A DNA stretch of 64,000 nucleotides from Panonychus citri (Eukaryota; Arthropoda; Arachnida; Trombidiformes; Tetranychidae), in assembly GCF_014898815.1 (NCBI RefSeq), contig NW_026515406.1:1984001-2048000 (forward strand), written 5' to 3'. Within the stretch, counting starts at the first letter, position 1. Each line of letters opens with the position of its first letter. Shown one piece after another: positions 36,201-50,463 of this stretch. The notes beneath the pieces were generated by a model. It was given only the letters and a program-made list of their open reading frames with translations. It did not search any database and had not been told where the DNA came from. The translations under genes were made by a program, and so were the position numbers.

Positions 36201-37990
36201 TTTTGATTCCCTTTTGTAGCGTTAACAATTTACAACAATTGAATTACTATTATCATTTTCATCTTGACTTGAATTCAATTCAATCATTTTAACTCTAGTT
36301 AATTGTTATTCAAATGATAAATAATAATAACAACAAAAAAGTGAGGTAATAATTTTAATCTAAATTAAATTAACTGACCCTTGTTATCGTGATCAGCTGA
36401 TGGTCATAACAATAAATATTAATATAAATAAAGACCAATGTAATTGATTGATAAAAAAAATAATCTAAATTGATGATAATTGATGACTAAATGATTAGCT
36501 GTTAACTCGTTCAAATTAATTAGCTAATTTACTTATTAACACGTAGCGTAAATTATTAATTAAAGAGGTTTAATTGCATCAACAAGTAACAGAAATTAAC
36601 TGATTAATTGATATGAATTGATTGTGATAGCGACAGAAGGAAATTGATAAAGTTAAAATTGGAAAAAAAAACATCCCAATCAACTAATTATCTTCTAACA
36701 ATTAACCTGATCGGTTGGAGTTAATCATCTGTCTAGATGCAGATTGTTTCTTGCTCATTATCATCATCATATAATCATCATCATCATCACCATCAAGGGA
36801 GTGGTCAGTGTGAGAGAGAAAAGGTAAGATAAACAAATAAGCACGAAAAGAAAAAAGTTACAAGTTGTTGTCAAAAGTTAATCTCATTTCCACGGTGATC
36901 ATCAACTCGATGATTTGATTTTTTGATCAAATTCGTGAGGTTACAATCAATAGGAAATTGCAGAAGGTCAAACAAGATTAAGATAACCATAATAATAATG
37001 ATGATGATGATGATGATGATAAGGGGATGATGCAAAGAAGAAGAAAACAAATCCATCGAATAGAAGAAAAAAAAAGTTCTAACAATGAAAAAGTTTCACA
37101 GTAACACCTTATACGAAGATAATATAACAAAGCAACGAAGATATTATAACATCATGCTGTGAATATCATCATTATCATCCTCCTTATCATCAACAGCATC
37201 ATCATCATCTGTTATTTACCTTTCATACAAGGAGAAGATGAGAGAGAGAGAGAGAAAGAAATTCTTGAAAAAGAATTGAAAAATTTTCTTCTCTTCAAAA
37301 AGTTATCACTAAAGTTTTCCAATTCTTTTTCTCAATGTAATAATATTTACCTTTTTCTAACCATTGGTGTAACAATGTTGATCAACTTGATTGTCACGCT
37401 TTGTAAATTGTTAATCAATTGGTAAGGAGAAAAATTAACTAACTAATCAACTAACTAAACAATTAATATTTACAATGTAATAATAACAATTTTCATGGTT
37501 CTACTATTTATTATATTGTATCATTAATAATCTATGAGTACATTTGAGGTTAGTTATATACAGAAAAGAGGATGAAAACATGAACATGATGAAAAGAAAC
37601 AAATTAGTTTTACCTCCCTTATCATCATCTTCATCTTCATCCTCATCTTTATCATCCTCCCCTTCATCATCATCATCATCATATTTCACGGTTTTAGCTC
37701 AATTATAACCATTAGCAATTGATTTGAAACGCAATTATAAACCATATTATTATCATCATCATGTTTACCTGTGGTCAGTTGTGGTTAACTTGTTATGATG
37801 ATGATGATGATAAACAAAACCCCGCCCAAAGTTTTAAAATTTTTAACCTATTTATTGTATTAGTTAATTGATAACTTGCTCTCCTCCCCGATTAATCAAT
37901 CAACTAATTAGCAGAGATTTTTTTCTGTTTAAAATTTTTTCCAATCTTAAATATCTCTATCCATCTATACTATTATATACCCATAAGTAT

Positions 37991-38084
37991 TGACCATTGG
38001 TCATCATTATGATCATCAAATTGTCTTTAGATGTATTTCTCATAGGAATTGAATAATATTCTTGACTGACCATTGGTCAGTCAA
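37991..38084. repeat. cluster of TGACC-ATT-GGTCA palindromic elements
   Basis: TGACCATTGGTCA occurs at 37991-38003. An extended form with 10-bp exact arms TTGACTGACC and GGTCAGTCAA around ATT occurs at 38062-38084. A related single-sided copy (GATCATTGGTCAGTG) follows at about 38183-38197. Confidence 0.8.
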
Positions 38085-41000
38085 ATTTTAAATGATTTTG
38101 AGAATCAGATAAACTAGAGTTGAGACACAATTGACAATGAAAACGTTTCAATCTCGTAAACTATTGACTATTAACATTTACCGATCATTGGTCAGTGTTA
38201 AAGAGTTGACCAAACCTTTTGTGTCTCTTTTTATTCAAGTTCAATGATGAGTAGATGATGAACTGTTTTTGGTCAACATGATGATAATGATGAAGAAAGA
38301 AAAAGGAATAACCCGAAAAAAAGTAAAAAGGTTCATCTTTTCCTCGTTAACTATTCTGTTATCATCGGTGTTATTGATCAATCTGAAGTGGACAATAAGA
38401 GAGAGAAGAGGAAAAAAAGTTCCAATGATCCTTAGGGGTCAATCTCAGGTAATAATAATCGTAACCATTGATAAACAACAACAACAACAACAACAAGAGC
38501 AACAATAATGGTCATCAGGTATCAGTAACAAAAGGGAGTAAATAATATGAATAACTTACCTTTTATCAACATTATCTGTAAGAACTGGACAACAAATGAA
38601 AGTAATAAAGTCCAATGGTCATCTTAATCATCATCAACTCCTCCTCTTCCTCCTCCTCCCACTTATCGTATTGGTTTTGAATTGAAACATTAGAGAGAAA
38701 GAGAAAATTGAATGAAAATGGTTTTGCTATAATGTATCATGATTAATGTTCATCATCATCATCATAATCATAATCAGCGTCTTAGTGGTCATCTTATGGT
38801 CAATCCTTTGTTATAATGTTTTCCAAGTATTAATAGTGACCCACAAGGTATTTAAAAGGTTTTATCTTTTGTTATTTGATTATGACCACAACAGGTAAGA
38901 GAGAGAGAGAGAGACCTGGTCATCGTAATTGTTTCCGTACCTTTATTTTTATACACCAACCACTGAGAAACTGGACACAAGAGTCTCTTATTCTTGTGTG
39001 TCTATTTCCCTCCTACTTTCTGGACAATGTCCAGTCTCTTGTTTTGTCACAAGAGAGACGTCTTAATCGTAGCTTTATCGTCCCAGTCCAGACGACGACG
39101 ACAACAACAACAACAACCAGTCAATTAAAATGAGTCATGAAAGGATGACCACTAGATAGGTTACCTTGCCACCCACTTCCGTATGCAACTGTATTAAAAT
39201 AGGAAAAGTGGGAGTGGGAAAACAAAACAAAGTTTTAACCCTCCGGGCATATTAGAAATCATTGATTGAGAGGAAAGAGAGAGAGAGAGAAAAAAATATT
39301 ACTCAATTACAATTTTAATGATTCTAATGATGATACTAATATAATTAACATTGTAATTAATTCATCATGTTAATTAGTTGTTATTTTTACTTTTGTTTAT
39401 CAACAATCAAGACTTAATTAAGGTTAAATTGTAATCATAATGATAAAGATGATCATTGAATATCAATTATTTTTTGTCTCTCTTGTTCAATGATTATAAT
39501 TAAATATTAGGGAAAACCATTTGTCTCGAAAACAATCTGGTAACAATTAACAATTATAATTGATTATGACATTTAAATATATAATCAATCCAATGATTAA
39601 CTTAAAGGTGATACTCATTAACTGTAAATTTAATTACAAATACAATTAGATTAACGGACAAAACAAGAGAAACAAAGTTTGACAATTAAATTATATGATA
39701 TTTCAATGAGATGGTCAGATGAATATTCATAATTAACAAATTGTCCATTGATATGAACATTGGTCAAAAAGTTACATTGATGAACTGATGAAGGAAGAGG
39801 AAAAGAGGCCATTTTGAATTAAAGGATTAAGATGACAACAATATTAAAGGATTAGTGAGATGAGATTAGTGTGGGGATAATTGTTGAGTAATATCCTTGT
39901 GTTAGTGTTATAATTACGTTGTTTTGGTTTGGTGGTTGGCTCAATTGAGTAAATTGGATTAATCAGAATCAGCTGATTGTTGGGATTCAATTTTAATCTC
40001 CAGATTGCAATAACGGATTAAATAGATCGACCTTGATTAACCTTGTCAACTAAGGTCACAAATGAGAATCGGAATTGTCACAATTTCAATTGAATGGTTT
40101 GTACTTTAGTGGAGATTCATCTTGTCCATCACTGGTGGTCATTTGATTTTCTTTGGATTAGAAACTTAATTAATAACAGAGGAGATTTAATTTACTGTTA
40201 TCAAGAGGAAAAGATTAGAAAATCACAATTAACTGGAAAAGGAAGAGACAATTTAAGTTAATGACTCGAATTGGCGAAGAAATTAAGGAAAAATTGATTT
40301 AGAAAAAAAAACCGAAAATGATTAATCCAAATGAAGAGTTAATCCAACGATATTAAATGAAATGGAAAATAAAATCAGCTGATTAACTTAATTATCGATT
40401 TTGAGAAAGAGAATCAAAATCTAAATCTATTCTATAATCTCTCATTTGATTAATCAGTTATTTTCTCATTGATTAAATAAAATTAAGATGAATATCTGAT
40501 TGAGATCAATTTCTTTTGGAAGGTAAAAGATTAAGAAGATAAACAAATTGATGTTTTATTAATTTGCGAGTTTAAATCAATTATCCAATTAAAAAATAGT
40601 AACTAATTTATTAATGATGATAAAGATGATTAGGAAAGAGGGGGTGAAATGGATAAGGTAAACAAATAGTTTTCTCATTGGGAGTGTCAATGAACAGAAA
40701 AGTCAAATGATTTGATGATCATGAGGTTACCTGGTCACACAGAGTTCTGACCACAAGCTGACCTTTAATGAGCTTATATCTTTAATTAGTCATCATTTTT
40801 CTTCTCCAATTAGTATCCCGCTGATGAAGATATGAGAGAGAGAGAGAGAGGGAGAGGAAGAGAAAATAACAAATTCGAACTAAGAAAAAAGGTTAGACAA
40901 ATGAAATTTTTCTTCTTTTCCAAGGTGTGGTCATTTCTCTCCCTCCTCCTACATCATCAGCTCTTGTCCACCTTTAAGTATTCATTGATTAGATATTTAG

Positions 41001-41362
41001 ATTACATAATATATTGAATTTGTGGTCATTTCGTATTTCATTTGTATCTTGACCCATTGGTCATTTGGCGTTTTCTTTTTCTTCAATGAATAAATCAATG
41101 AGTGACCATTAAAATGAACAAGGAAGATGAATGAATGAAGGAAAAAAATAAAAGAAACATAAAGTAGAAATGATGATGATGATGATGAAGATAAAGTGAC
41201 CAAAGGGGGAGGAGTTTTTGAAGATTGACAGGTCAAGATGGATGAAGATGATGAAAGGAAAGTAGGAGGAGATGAGTAAAGATGATAGTTAATGATGATA
41301 AAAGTTTCTCTTTGTTATTGAATAAAAAGTAAACATTTAATTAGAAAATCAAATTATTACCA

Positions 41363-41377
41363 TTGACCAATGGTCAA
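41363..41377. repeat. palindromic TTGACCAATGGTCAA element
   Basis: 7-bp exact arms TTGACCA and TGGTCAA flank a single A. Same family as the 38.0-kb cluster. Confidence 0.75.
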
Positions 41378-41627
41378 GTTCATTGACATAAACAAACATT
41401 TTGTTTCCATAAATTGATAAAAATCACCTTAATCATGGTAATTAATTTGAAAGAAAAATAATCAAATAAAAGAATTAATCAATTTATAATCAATTAGATC
41501 AACTAATTGAAACAATTAAATTCAATCAATCAAAATACAAAGAAAAAACCCCAAATGATTAAAGATGAAATTCATCGGAATCGAAAAAAAAAGTTCTCTC
41601 TCTTCCTTATCATCATTCTCAGTAAAC

Positions 41628-41629
<2 letters not shown>

Positions 41630-41673
<44 letters not shown>
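41630..41673. repeat. (CT)n microsatellite
   Basis: About 22 CT units. Overlapping open frames on both strands (SLSLSL and RERERE) are produced by the repeat and are not genes. Confidence 0.95.
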
Positions 41674-41678
<5 letters not shown>

Positions 41679-44600
41679 GTTTCAAAATCTATTGAAGTTA
41701 AGGTCAAGTAAGAAATGACCAGAGGGTGTCAATGGTTTGTTTCAAGTCTCCTGTAGTGATATAAATAATTACTGATAATCATTGGATCAGTCTAATTTGA
41801 ATAATAAACGATGTTGATTGTAAGTTAATTAACTTCAAAAATCATTATAATTTAGAAGCAAGTTAAACTGTAATCAATCAAACTCCTTGAGACTCACTCA
41901 CTTTCCTCTCTCTCTCATTCTCATTCTCATCCTCATCCTCATCTTCATCATCTCAAAAACAACAACAAAAAGAAGCTCAAGCAAAAAAACTCAAATTTTT
42001 CTCTTTCTTATTTTTTCCACCAAGGAATATTTTCCCTCTCTGTTACTCTTAACAACTCCACCTTTAGTCTGATCCACCACCACCACTGTCCCACCCTCCC
42101 CACTCCCCATTACACACTCAGACACTGGTCACACACACACACACACACTGGACATTGATCAGCGAGCCACCTATAACTAGATTAATAATAGACTATTATG
42201 ATTTATTGCCCTATATTAGTTAAAGTTAACCATTAATTATCTTAATTGTTGACTCGATTAATATTCATAATTTACACGCCCAATATAATACAATATGTGC
42301 AATATTGATTATCATCCTAATCCTAATCATCATCATCTTCAAGGCTTCCAGATGAAATTGATTGTTAGCCAATTGAGAAAAAAAAATTTCCATTTAAATT
42401 GATTTCTATTTCTTAAATCATCATCAATATTTATCATCAACAACAATTAAGGACCAATAACAACAACAACAATACAATTGATTACGATTTGATTAACACA
42501 ATTTAACAGGAATTTAACAAACAATCAACATAATTACTGACCAATTACAATCACAACGTTTAACAGATGATAATGATAATGATTATCAACAATTAATTAT
42601 CTTCCAAACGGTAATCACAACAATCAAATTAAGGGAAATCACATTAAATGTAACAGACAGAAAATATGAACTAAATTAAGAAATTAAAACTAATTAGTCT
42701 GTCTAATTATTTGCTCCTAGCCTAATACAAAGTTTTAATAGCTCTTTAACTGTGTTATAATCATGATAATGATTTAAATTGTTCAGACAATTATAAAGAG
42801 AGACGATAATAAAACAACAACAATTAAGCTCAAATAAATCAAAACGTTAACCTTATAATAATAATATCATGAGTGTTTATGTTTTTTTTGCTGCAACAAA
42901 CATTAAAAACGCAATGTTAATGATTATAATCAACAACAATTTAAGAGTTATAACTGGAAAAATGTAAATGAATTAGTTAATTAAATGTTGAATGTAATCA
43001 TTTAATTTCTAATCATCATCATAATCGTAATGAATTAAGATAATTCACAAAAAAAAAATGTTTCAGACAAAAAGTTTTCAATTCCATGAACCAAAGTAAC
43101 ATTCAAATTCTAGTGCGTGTTTGACTCGTTGGCACGTAGGTGACACGTTGATTCCCACGAGCCAAGTTAATCCCTTAAGCACACACACACACACACACAC
43201 TCATATTTACCTGCACATTGATTAACTGAAAGTGATTAGCGAGAAAAAATGGCTTAATTAATTAGCTAACTAATTAGCTTCCTAAGCGGCGATTACATGA
43301 AATTATTATAAGAATTGTAATAAAAGTTTTGCCAGTTTAATTATTTAATAGATTATGATGATTTGTGATTTGTGATTTGTTAATTAGCTTCTCAATTGAT
43401 TATCATGGTGGATAAATCATTGATTATTAATCTTAATTGTTGCTTAATTTTCTGATTTCTTTCCAATTTTAACTGATGCAAATCATTTTTGGGTTCACAT
43501 CAACATAAGATTATTGTTATTAATCATTATCTTTAATCTTGATTGTTAACCCGTTTTTTTTTTATTTTGGCTTCCAGTTAATTGTTGTTACTTTAAATTG
43601 TCATTGTTAATCCTCACGCAATCAACATCAACGACCATATCAAATATCATTTTAACAATGATTTAAATTGTTAACTTTTAGTTTAGTTTTCTGTTAGTTG
43701 TAAGCTAACAATTAATTCAGTTGCTCAAAGACATCATAAGAAAAGCAAAATTAACTTAATCATAATTAGTAATCTGATTGTTTTAACGATAATTGTTATC
43801 ATGATGATGATGATGATGATTGTTACTACCTGATGATTTAATTTTTGTTGGTGAGAAATTAAATTGTCACCGTGATTAGATTACAAGTAATTTGGAATGG
43901 AGAAAATTTCATCAACTGAATCAAATCAAATTGAAAATCAAATCAACATTTTTAAATAACAGGTAATTAAAAGGTTGATGGAAACTGTAGCAAGGTAAAG
44001 TTAATCTCGTCACAATCAATTTTAATCATAATTAATGTTAATCGTTGGTTGATGATTAAGCTTTTCACTACTGGTAATGAACATTTAATTACAATGATGA
44101 TTACGACGATGATGATGATCATCATTTAGATGATTGTATCGTTACCATTTACAATTGAGGGCTAATTGTGTTGACAATTAAAATATCTAAAAAAACTTAA
44201 AAGAGAGTCACAAAATATAATCATTTACCTTTAAATCATTAACATCATCAAGTGATTATTATTGGCAACAACAATTAAGCAACAAAACAAAACATAATTG
44301 ATATCATCATCATCATCATCATTGTCTTTGCAAAAATACAAGTAAGATGATGATGAATAATCAGAATAGCGTCAAAATGAATCATTTATGTTACATGCAA
44401 TCTTCATCATTGTGTGAAATTAACTGATTAACTAAATCACTACAATGAGACACCCTGTGTGATGATTAGTGAAGCAAATAGGTTTTAAGTTGACAATTAA
44501 GCTACAGAGTGATACAATTAACATGTTCATCTAATTTTGTCTTGGCAAATTGAACAGAAAATGTTAATTGTTGGCTAATTGTTATTAGTTAATTTAAAGA

Positions 44601-46794
44601 GAGACACTAATTTTGTTTTTCTCCTCTCATAATGATAATATTATAATACCATTAACTTTGTATTATAAAATTCAAGTCCAGGTAAAAGATATTTGCTAAA
44701 GTGTCAAGTGTCGTGTTGATTTCGTTGATGATGATGATCAACCTGAAAACGATAGGAAAAGGAAGTGACTATTTACCTGTAGGAATCTTTGTCTTTTTTG
44801 GCTCTTTCTCTCTCTCTCTCTCTCTCTCAGTATATTATCATCTTCTCAAAATGAAGATGATATTTGCGTGACTAAAACAAATTATGACCAATAAGATGGT
44901 TTAACACGTTTATCATTATCTTAATCATCTTCATCGTAATCAACATAATCATTAACTAACGAAATCTTCAATTGCAACGAACCGTTTGAATTTTCAATTC
45001 TATCGCTCCTTTTGAATCAACATCGCCGTTACCATTGATTAACTATCATTCTCAATGTCCCAGTCAATTAAACTTTTACAATATTTTACTCGTTTATTAT
45101 CCTACAATTATCATCTCTAATCATCATCATCATCATCATCAATTAATAATCATCGATGAGAATCAACAAAAATCTCATGTATCTAATAAACTAGATAACT
45201 AATAATAAAATATATATTTCGTTGTAACGAAATGGGAAAAGTTTCATTGATAAAACACCAAAAGTCAACTAAATCATTTACAATTACAATTCAACTGAAT
45301 AGATGGTTAATTGTTATTATTGATTACATTGATTAGTTAACTAACAATTACTTGGAAATAATAATAAATTATTTTATTAATTGTGTTGATGTTAAAAGGA
45401 AAATAAAACAAAAGGATTTCTTATTCCATCTCGTGATTATCGTTCAACTGAATTTATGAACATCATGATTAAGGTTAATTCTTTAGCATTATTATTACCT
45501 TAACATTGGACATAATTGATGACCGGAAAATGGATTAATAATTAACATAATTAACCACATTTTCCTAACTAATTGTTATACACAAAATTATTCAAACGCG
45601 AGTTTATATATATTTTATTATTATTATTTATCTAATTGTAGTATTTATATTATATACTATTTACCTGTAAAGGTAACTGATTATTATCATTAACCATCAT
45701 CATCTTAATCATTATCATTGTACCAGCAGTTAATTTAATAGCAACACAATCAATTTAATTTGCTTTCAGTTGTTGTATTATTGTTTAACCCTCTAAACTT
45801 GACTTGGTTACACTGAATAGTTAATTGTTAATCTTAAACACTCTGATCACTCAGGTAAATTGATATTTAACAGCAAACAATTAACCAAGCACAACGAGGT
45901 AGCAGCAAAACAAAAACACAAAATTGCAACAACAAAAATAACAACAATCAGCAACTTCATTAACAATTAACAAAATTAAGAGTCAACAAAAACAAAAAAA
46001 AATTACTCGTGTTGATGTTACACTTGGACAATTAACCTGAGGCATCAAATTAAATTGGCTAATCATTGACAATTAACATCATGTTACCTTGTCCACCTTA
46101 ATTTGTCCTGAGTGAGTGAGTGTTTTTTGTAATCCTCATCTTAACAAAGATGATGATTAACATGAAACTGATACTAATCTGATTACAATTTAAACTGGTA
46201 AATCTAATTGTTAATCTCTTGTGGTTAACCAATAATTCAACATCAACCACACCCTTAAGATGATGAGGATGCTAATATTAACAAAAAAAAAGTAAACACA
46301 ACTACCGGTTCCGTTTTTGTTGATCTATTTTTACAACTCTGATGGGATTTGATAAGGATCATTATCATTCATGGTCAATAGTTATTATTTAAATTGTTTA
46401 AAATATTTGATTACTATCAAAAGCTATTGTGTAACATTATCATTATTATTAGTCAAAAGTGACCAATAAACAATCAAAGTGAACCCGAAAAACGGTAAAA
46501 AAAAATGACCAGAGTAAAGTTGCTTATTTATATTCAAGGGGTTCTCATGATGATGATAATAATGATGAGGATGCTTTTATTTAAATAATGATTTATCTAT
46601 CATCATCATTATCTTCATTGGTGATTTCTTGAAAGTATAACAATCACAATGATAACGGTAAATGATTGTAACCTCAATGAATCTCAATGGAGCCCTTGTA
46701 ATCTTGTTAGTTTAAACTGTTGGTGACAATCAATTGTAATATTATTATTGGTGATAATTTGATTGTTAGTATCAAGGTTGATAATGGTGATGGT

Positions 46795-46824
46795 GGTGAT
46801 GATGATGATGATGATGATGATGAT
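46795..46824. repeat. (GAT)n microsatellite
   Basis: An uninterrupted GAT/ATG run of about 30 bp in intergenic DNA, next to GATGGTGGTGAT. Confidence 0.85.
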
Positions 46825-47501
46825 AAAGAGGAGGAGGTAATGTGGGAGTGAAAGGATATCCAATATACTATAAGGATAAGATGAAAATCCAATCAAAATG
46901 AAAGTACTTAGACTTAAACTACTCAAGGGAAATGTTATCATTATGGATAAACATTAATCCTTATGGATGAGATTAAGGGATGAAGAAGACAAGGAAGATG
47001 ATGATGAAGCCTTTTCCTCATCTTCATCTTCATCATCCATTAAAGTTATTCGGATCATTGAACATCATTTCTCTCACTCCCTCTCTATCAATGAATTTAC
47101 ATATATTTCAATTGAAGACCATATTTGAGATTAGAAATTCAACTAATTAAGTTAAAGATGAGAATTTTTTTTTTGATTGTGATTTATGATATTGTAAGAA
47201 TGATTTTAGAAGAAGATTAAGAAGAGCAAAAAGTTCTGGTTCTAAATTCTGATTCGATTCATTGGAAGTTGAGTTTACTTTGTGAATAGAAAAGAGAGAA
47301 AAATTTTTCTTCCTTTTCTATCAATACTGTTGATCTTAAAATCATTTGACAATCAATCGTGTTAATTACAATCAATCAAAATCATTTAACAATAGACTTT
47401 GTTGGTCAGTAGGATAACAATTAATTATTATCAATTAATGATAACAATCAACTAAGTGGACACACAGGTAAGTTTATAAATGTTATCAGTTGACTGATTG
47501 A

Positions 47502-47505
<4 letters not shown>

Positions 47506-47559
<54 letters not shown>

Positions 47560-47639
47560 CATGATTGAGGTTTGGACTCCTGGTGTTAATGGTCAGTTAT
47601 GGTCAGTGCGTGGTGACACAAAAAGAGATAAAGATGATA

Positions 47640-47691
<52 letters not shown>
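47506..47691. repeat. inverted (TC)n ... (GA)n pair, 50 bp arms
   Basis: A (TC)n tract at 47506-47556 faces a (GA)n tract at 47642-47691 across an 85-bp spacer. The arms are reverse complementary over about 50 bp, so the single strand could fold into a long hairpin, and each arm alone is a polypurine/polypyrimidine tract able to form triplex DNA. The spacer contains two direct TGGTCAGT-like copies (47590-47610). Confidence 0.9.
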
Positions 47692-47694
<3 letters not shown>

Positions 47695-50463
47695 AAGGGA
47701 AAATCTTCCAAGAAAAATATTCTTTCTTTTTCTTTCTCATCTTCCATTACTTATGTTGATATATCACCTTACAAACTCTTAGGGTCAGTTACAAGTGAGT
47801 GGAGGAGGAGGAGGAAGATGACCAGTGGGCATTGAGAAATTGTTTCCAAGAAAAAAATGTTTCACTGATTTAAGATGAACGATAATCTTAAAAATTAACT
47901 AATCAACTTAAAATTAGTTAGTTAATCACTGATCGTAATCATTTTACTCTGACAGGGAGACAACGTTTCTTCAAACCAATTTGTTTTTCCTACACTTATT
48001 AAGTAAAACAATTAACTAACTAACGAGAAGTTTTTAAATTGTTGTAATACAACAAAAATTAGCAAAAAAATCAACCAACTAATAGTTAATTAGCCATTTA
48101 TTTGGATTTGTTTTTAATTATTCTCACAATTTAACCTTGAATTTACATTGATTAATATTGTATTGTTGCTTGATTGTTATCACTTTTGCTTGAATTAAAG
48201 TTTATCATTTTAATTGTTAATTACTGCTAATTAATTCATTGATTAACTTGTAATCTCATCAACCACTATAATCAGTTAATTGTTTGTCTTGTTATTTGAA
48301 ACTTTTTTTTTCATTTTTCTGTTCACTTTGTGTATTAACTTCAATTAACCTGTTAACCCTTAACAGATTACAGGTCAAAGGTTAATCGTTAATCTTTTAG
48401 TTGCTAATGATTAACTGATTATCATGATAATGATTAGCTTTTAAAAATAATAATAAAAGTAATCAGTTAATTATGTTACTTTGATCACCAACAATTAACT
48501 ATTTTCCAATGTAAACAATTGTCTTGGTGCCTCTTAATTGTTGATTCACCTTCAATTAAACAATTTAATTACTTTTAATTGGAATCAATAAAAGTAACAA
48601 CAACAAACAAAGCTTAATTATCACCCAACAGTTAAGTGCATTGGTTAATTATCTTTCCTAATTACTAATCAACAATTAACACTGATTAAAGTGTGTGCTT
48701 AATGTTTATCTTATATATAATAAAAGTTTAATTGTGATAGATAATCAATTTTGTTTCTTGACAATTTAATATTAAATTGTCTTCAAACAATCAAATTTAA
48801 ATTCAATTTTTTCTCATGATAATCAGTTAATCATCATGATGATTTGTTCATAACCTTTTTTTTTTATTCAACCAGTAACAAGATTAATCAGTTAATTTGA
48901 TTTTGATGGTTGGGATAATATTTATGTATATGAATATCAGATTATTATTAACAAGAAAAAAGTTGATTGTTGATTTGATTGTTGATTTGATTGTTACCTT
49001 TTAATAATAATAATATAATTGAATCTGTTTTAATCATAATGATCAAATGTTATTATCAAGCTGTGAAGTGTTAAGTTCAGATTCATGATTCAAGGATAAA
49101 ATTATTCAGTTGATTATCATGAAAGCAACAACAATCTTTTCATTTCATTTGATTATCATCAAAATGATTAACTGATATTGTTGTTTATTAACATTAAATT
49201 AAATTGATTTGTCTTTCATAATTTTCCAAAAGGTGATAACTTTTTATTAACATTTGATTGTGATTAAAACTTGATTGCTGATGATTTAGGAAAAGGGATA
49301 AATCGTGTTATAAGACGATTAAATTGTAAACCTTAATCATAATCACAATCAAGAATTAATATCAACATTATTATTATTTCAATTCTTCTCAATGGAATTT
49401 TAATCATTAATTTTAACATTTTTCTCCTCACTGATTGTCATTCAATTTAATTCCGTTTAAATGTCACACCAATTGACAAGATTGACTATTGATCGATTGT
49501 GATCTTTAATCAATTGTGAATTTCGAGTTTAGAACTTTTTTCTTTCTTCTTCTTCTTTGCTCTAATACTAAATATCCAAGTTATTTAATATTTCCACTAA
49601 TTTAGTTAATTGTTGTGTTTCTATTGGATTAATGATTAGACTTTAGAGTTCTGTACTTGAGATCCTTTGATTGCTTAGCAACGAAAACTGTACATACGAA
49701 TTCAAGTTAATTCGAGAGTAGAACAAAAAGTTTACAAGATTCGATTGAAAAATGTTTTCTCTTTAGAACTTTTTCATCATCATCATCATCATCTTCCAAT
49801 TTTATCCCCTTTTCTCTTTCTTTTTCTCTTTCTTTTTTTCTGTTAGCCTTTTAGCCTAACCCACTACAAGAGGAGGAACCAAATTCATCTGAATGAAAAC
49901 CTTATAATAGGAGGAGTTATGATGATTATTGGGATGTCCTTAGGATGATAAAGAAGAGAGAGAAGAAAATTTATCATCTCTCTCTCTCTTTTCCATCATC
50001 ATCATCATCATCTTCATCTTCATCAGTATGTGTTGTGTATGTGTACAGAGTGTTTATCATTTGTACATAACCTTAAGGAATACAAACTAACAAATCAACA
50101 ATTGAACAGAAAAAAAGTTTCAATTTGATTATCAATCAACAATCAACTATTTAGTTAATTTATTTATCTAAAGTCAACAACAATTAACACCACCACAAAC
50201 AATTAATTAAATCAACTTTGATTTTTTAATAAGTTTTCAATATCAAATTGCAATGAGAAACAACAACAACAACAACAACACCAATTAAATTGATTGTGTG
50301 ATCATTATTATCAAAATAAGTTAAATGTGTTAAATTATTATCTGTTCATCTGTTTAATTGTTTAATTATCTGTCTTAATCCAGATTAAATTGTTTGCTGT
50401 TTTTGTAACCCTAATTTGCCATAAGTGTGATCATCATCATCACCTCAAACAATTAAGTTAATC

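Larger units (their letters stand above)
22041..50463. other. 28-kb noncoding region upstream of ems
   Basis: I find no credible coding sequence in this stretch. Open frames are short and arise from GATGAT, CT/GA or polyS/polyI repeats. Most of the sequence is built from AT-rich words (ACAATTAA, GATTAAC, TGATTGTTAATC) with dispersed microsatellites. A word TGGTCAGT/ACTGACCA recurs, often in inverted pairs. Less repetitive islands occur near 28261-28400 and 43095-43180. The left end holds the MANF promoter. Its size relative to the compact genes at 1-22 kb, and its position next to a developmental homeobox gene, suggest long-range regulatory DNA; this is inference. Confidence 0.6.

Noticed and set aside
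37159..37425. 88-codon + frame with hydrophobic start
   Set aside because: The hydrophobic part is an ATC/ATT repeat translation and the frame crosses a GA tract. No homolog is recognised.
47498..47782. Frames encoding SLSLSL and RERERE
   Set aside because: Produced by (CT)n and (GA)n microsatellites.
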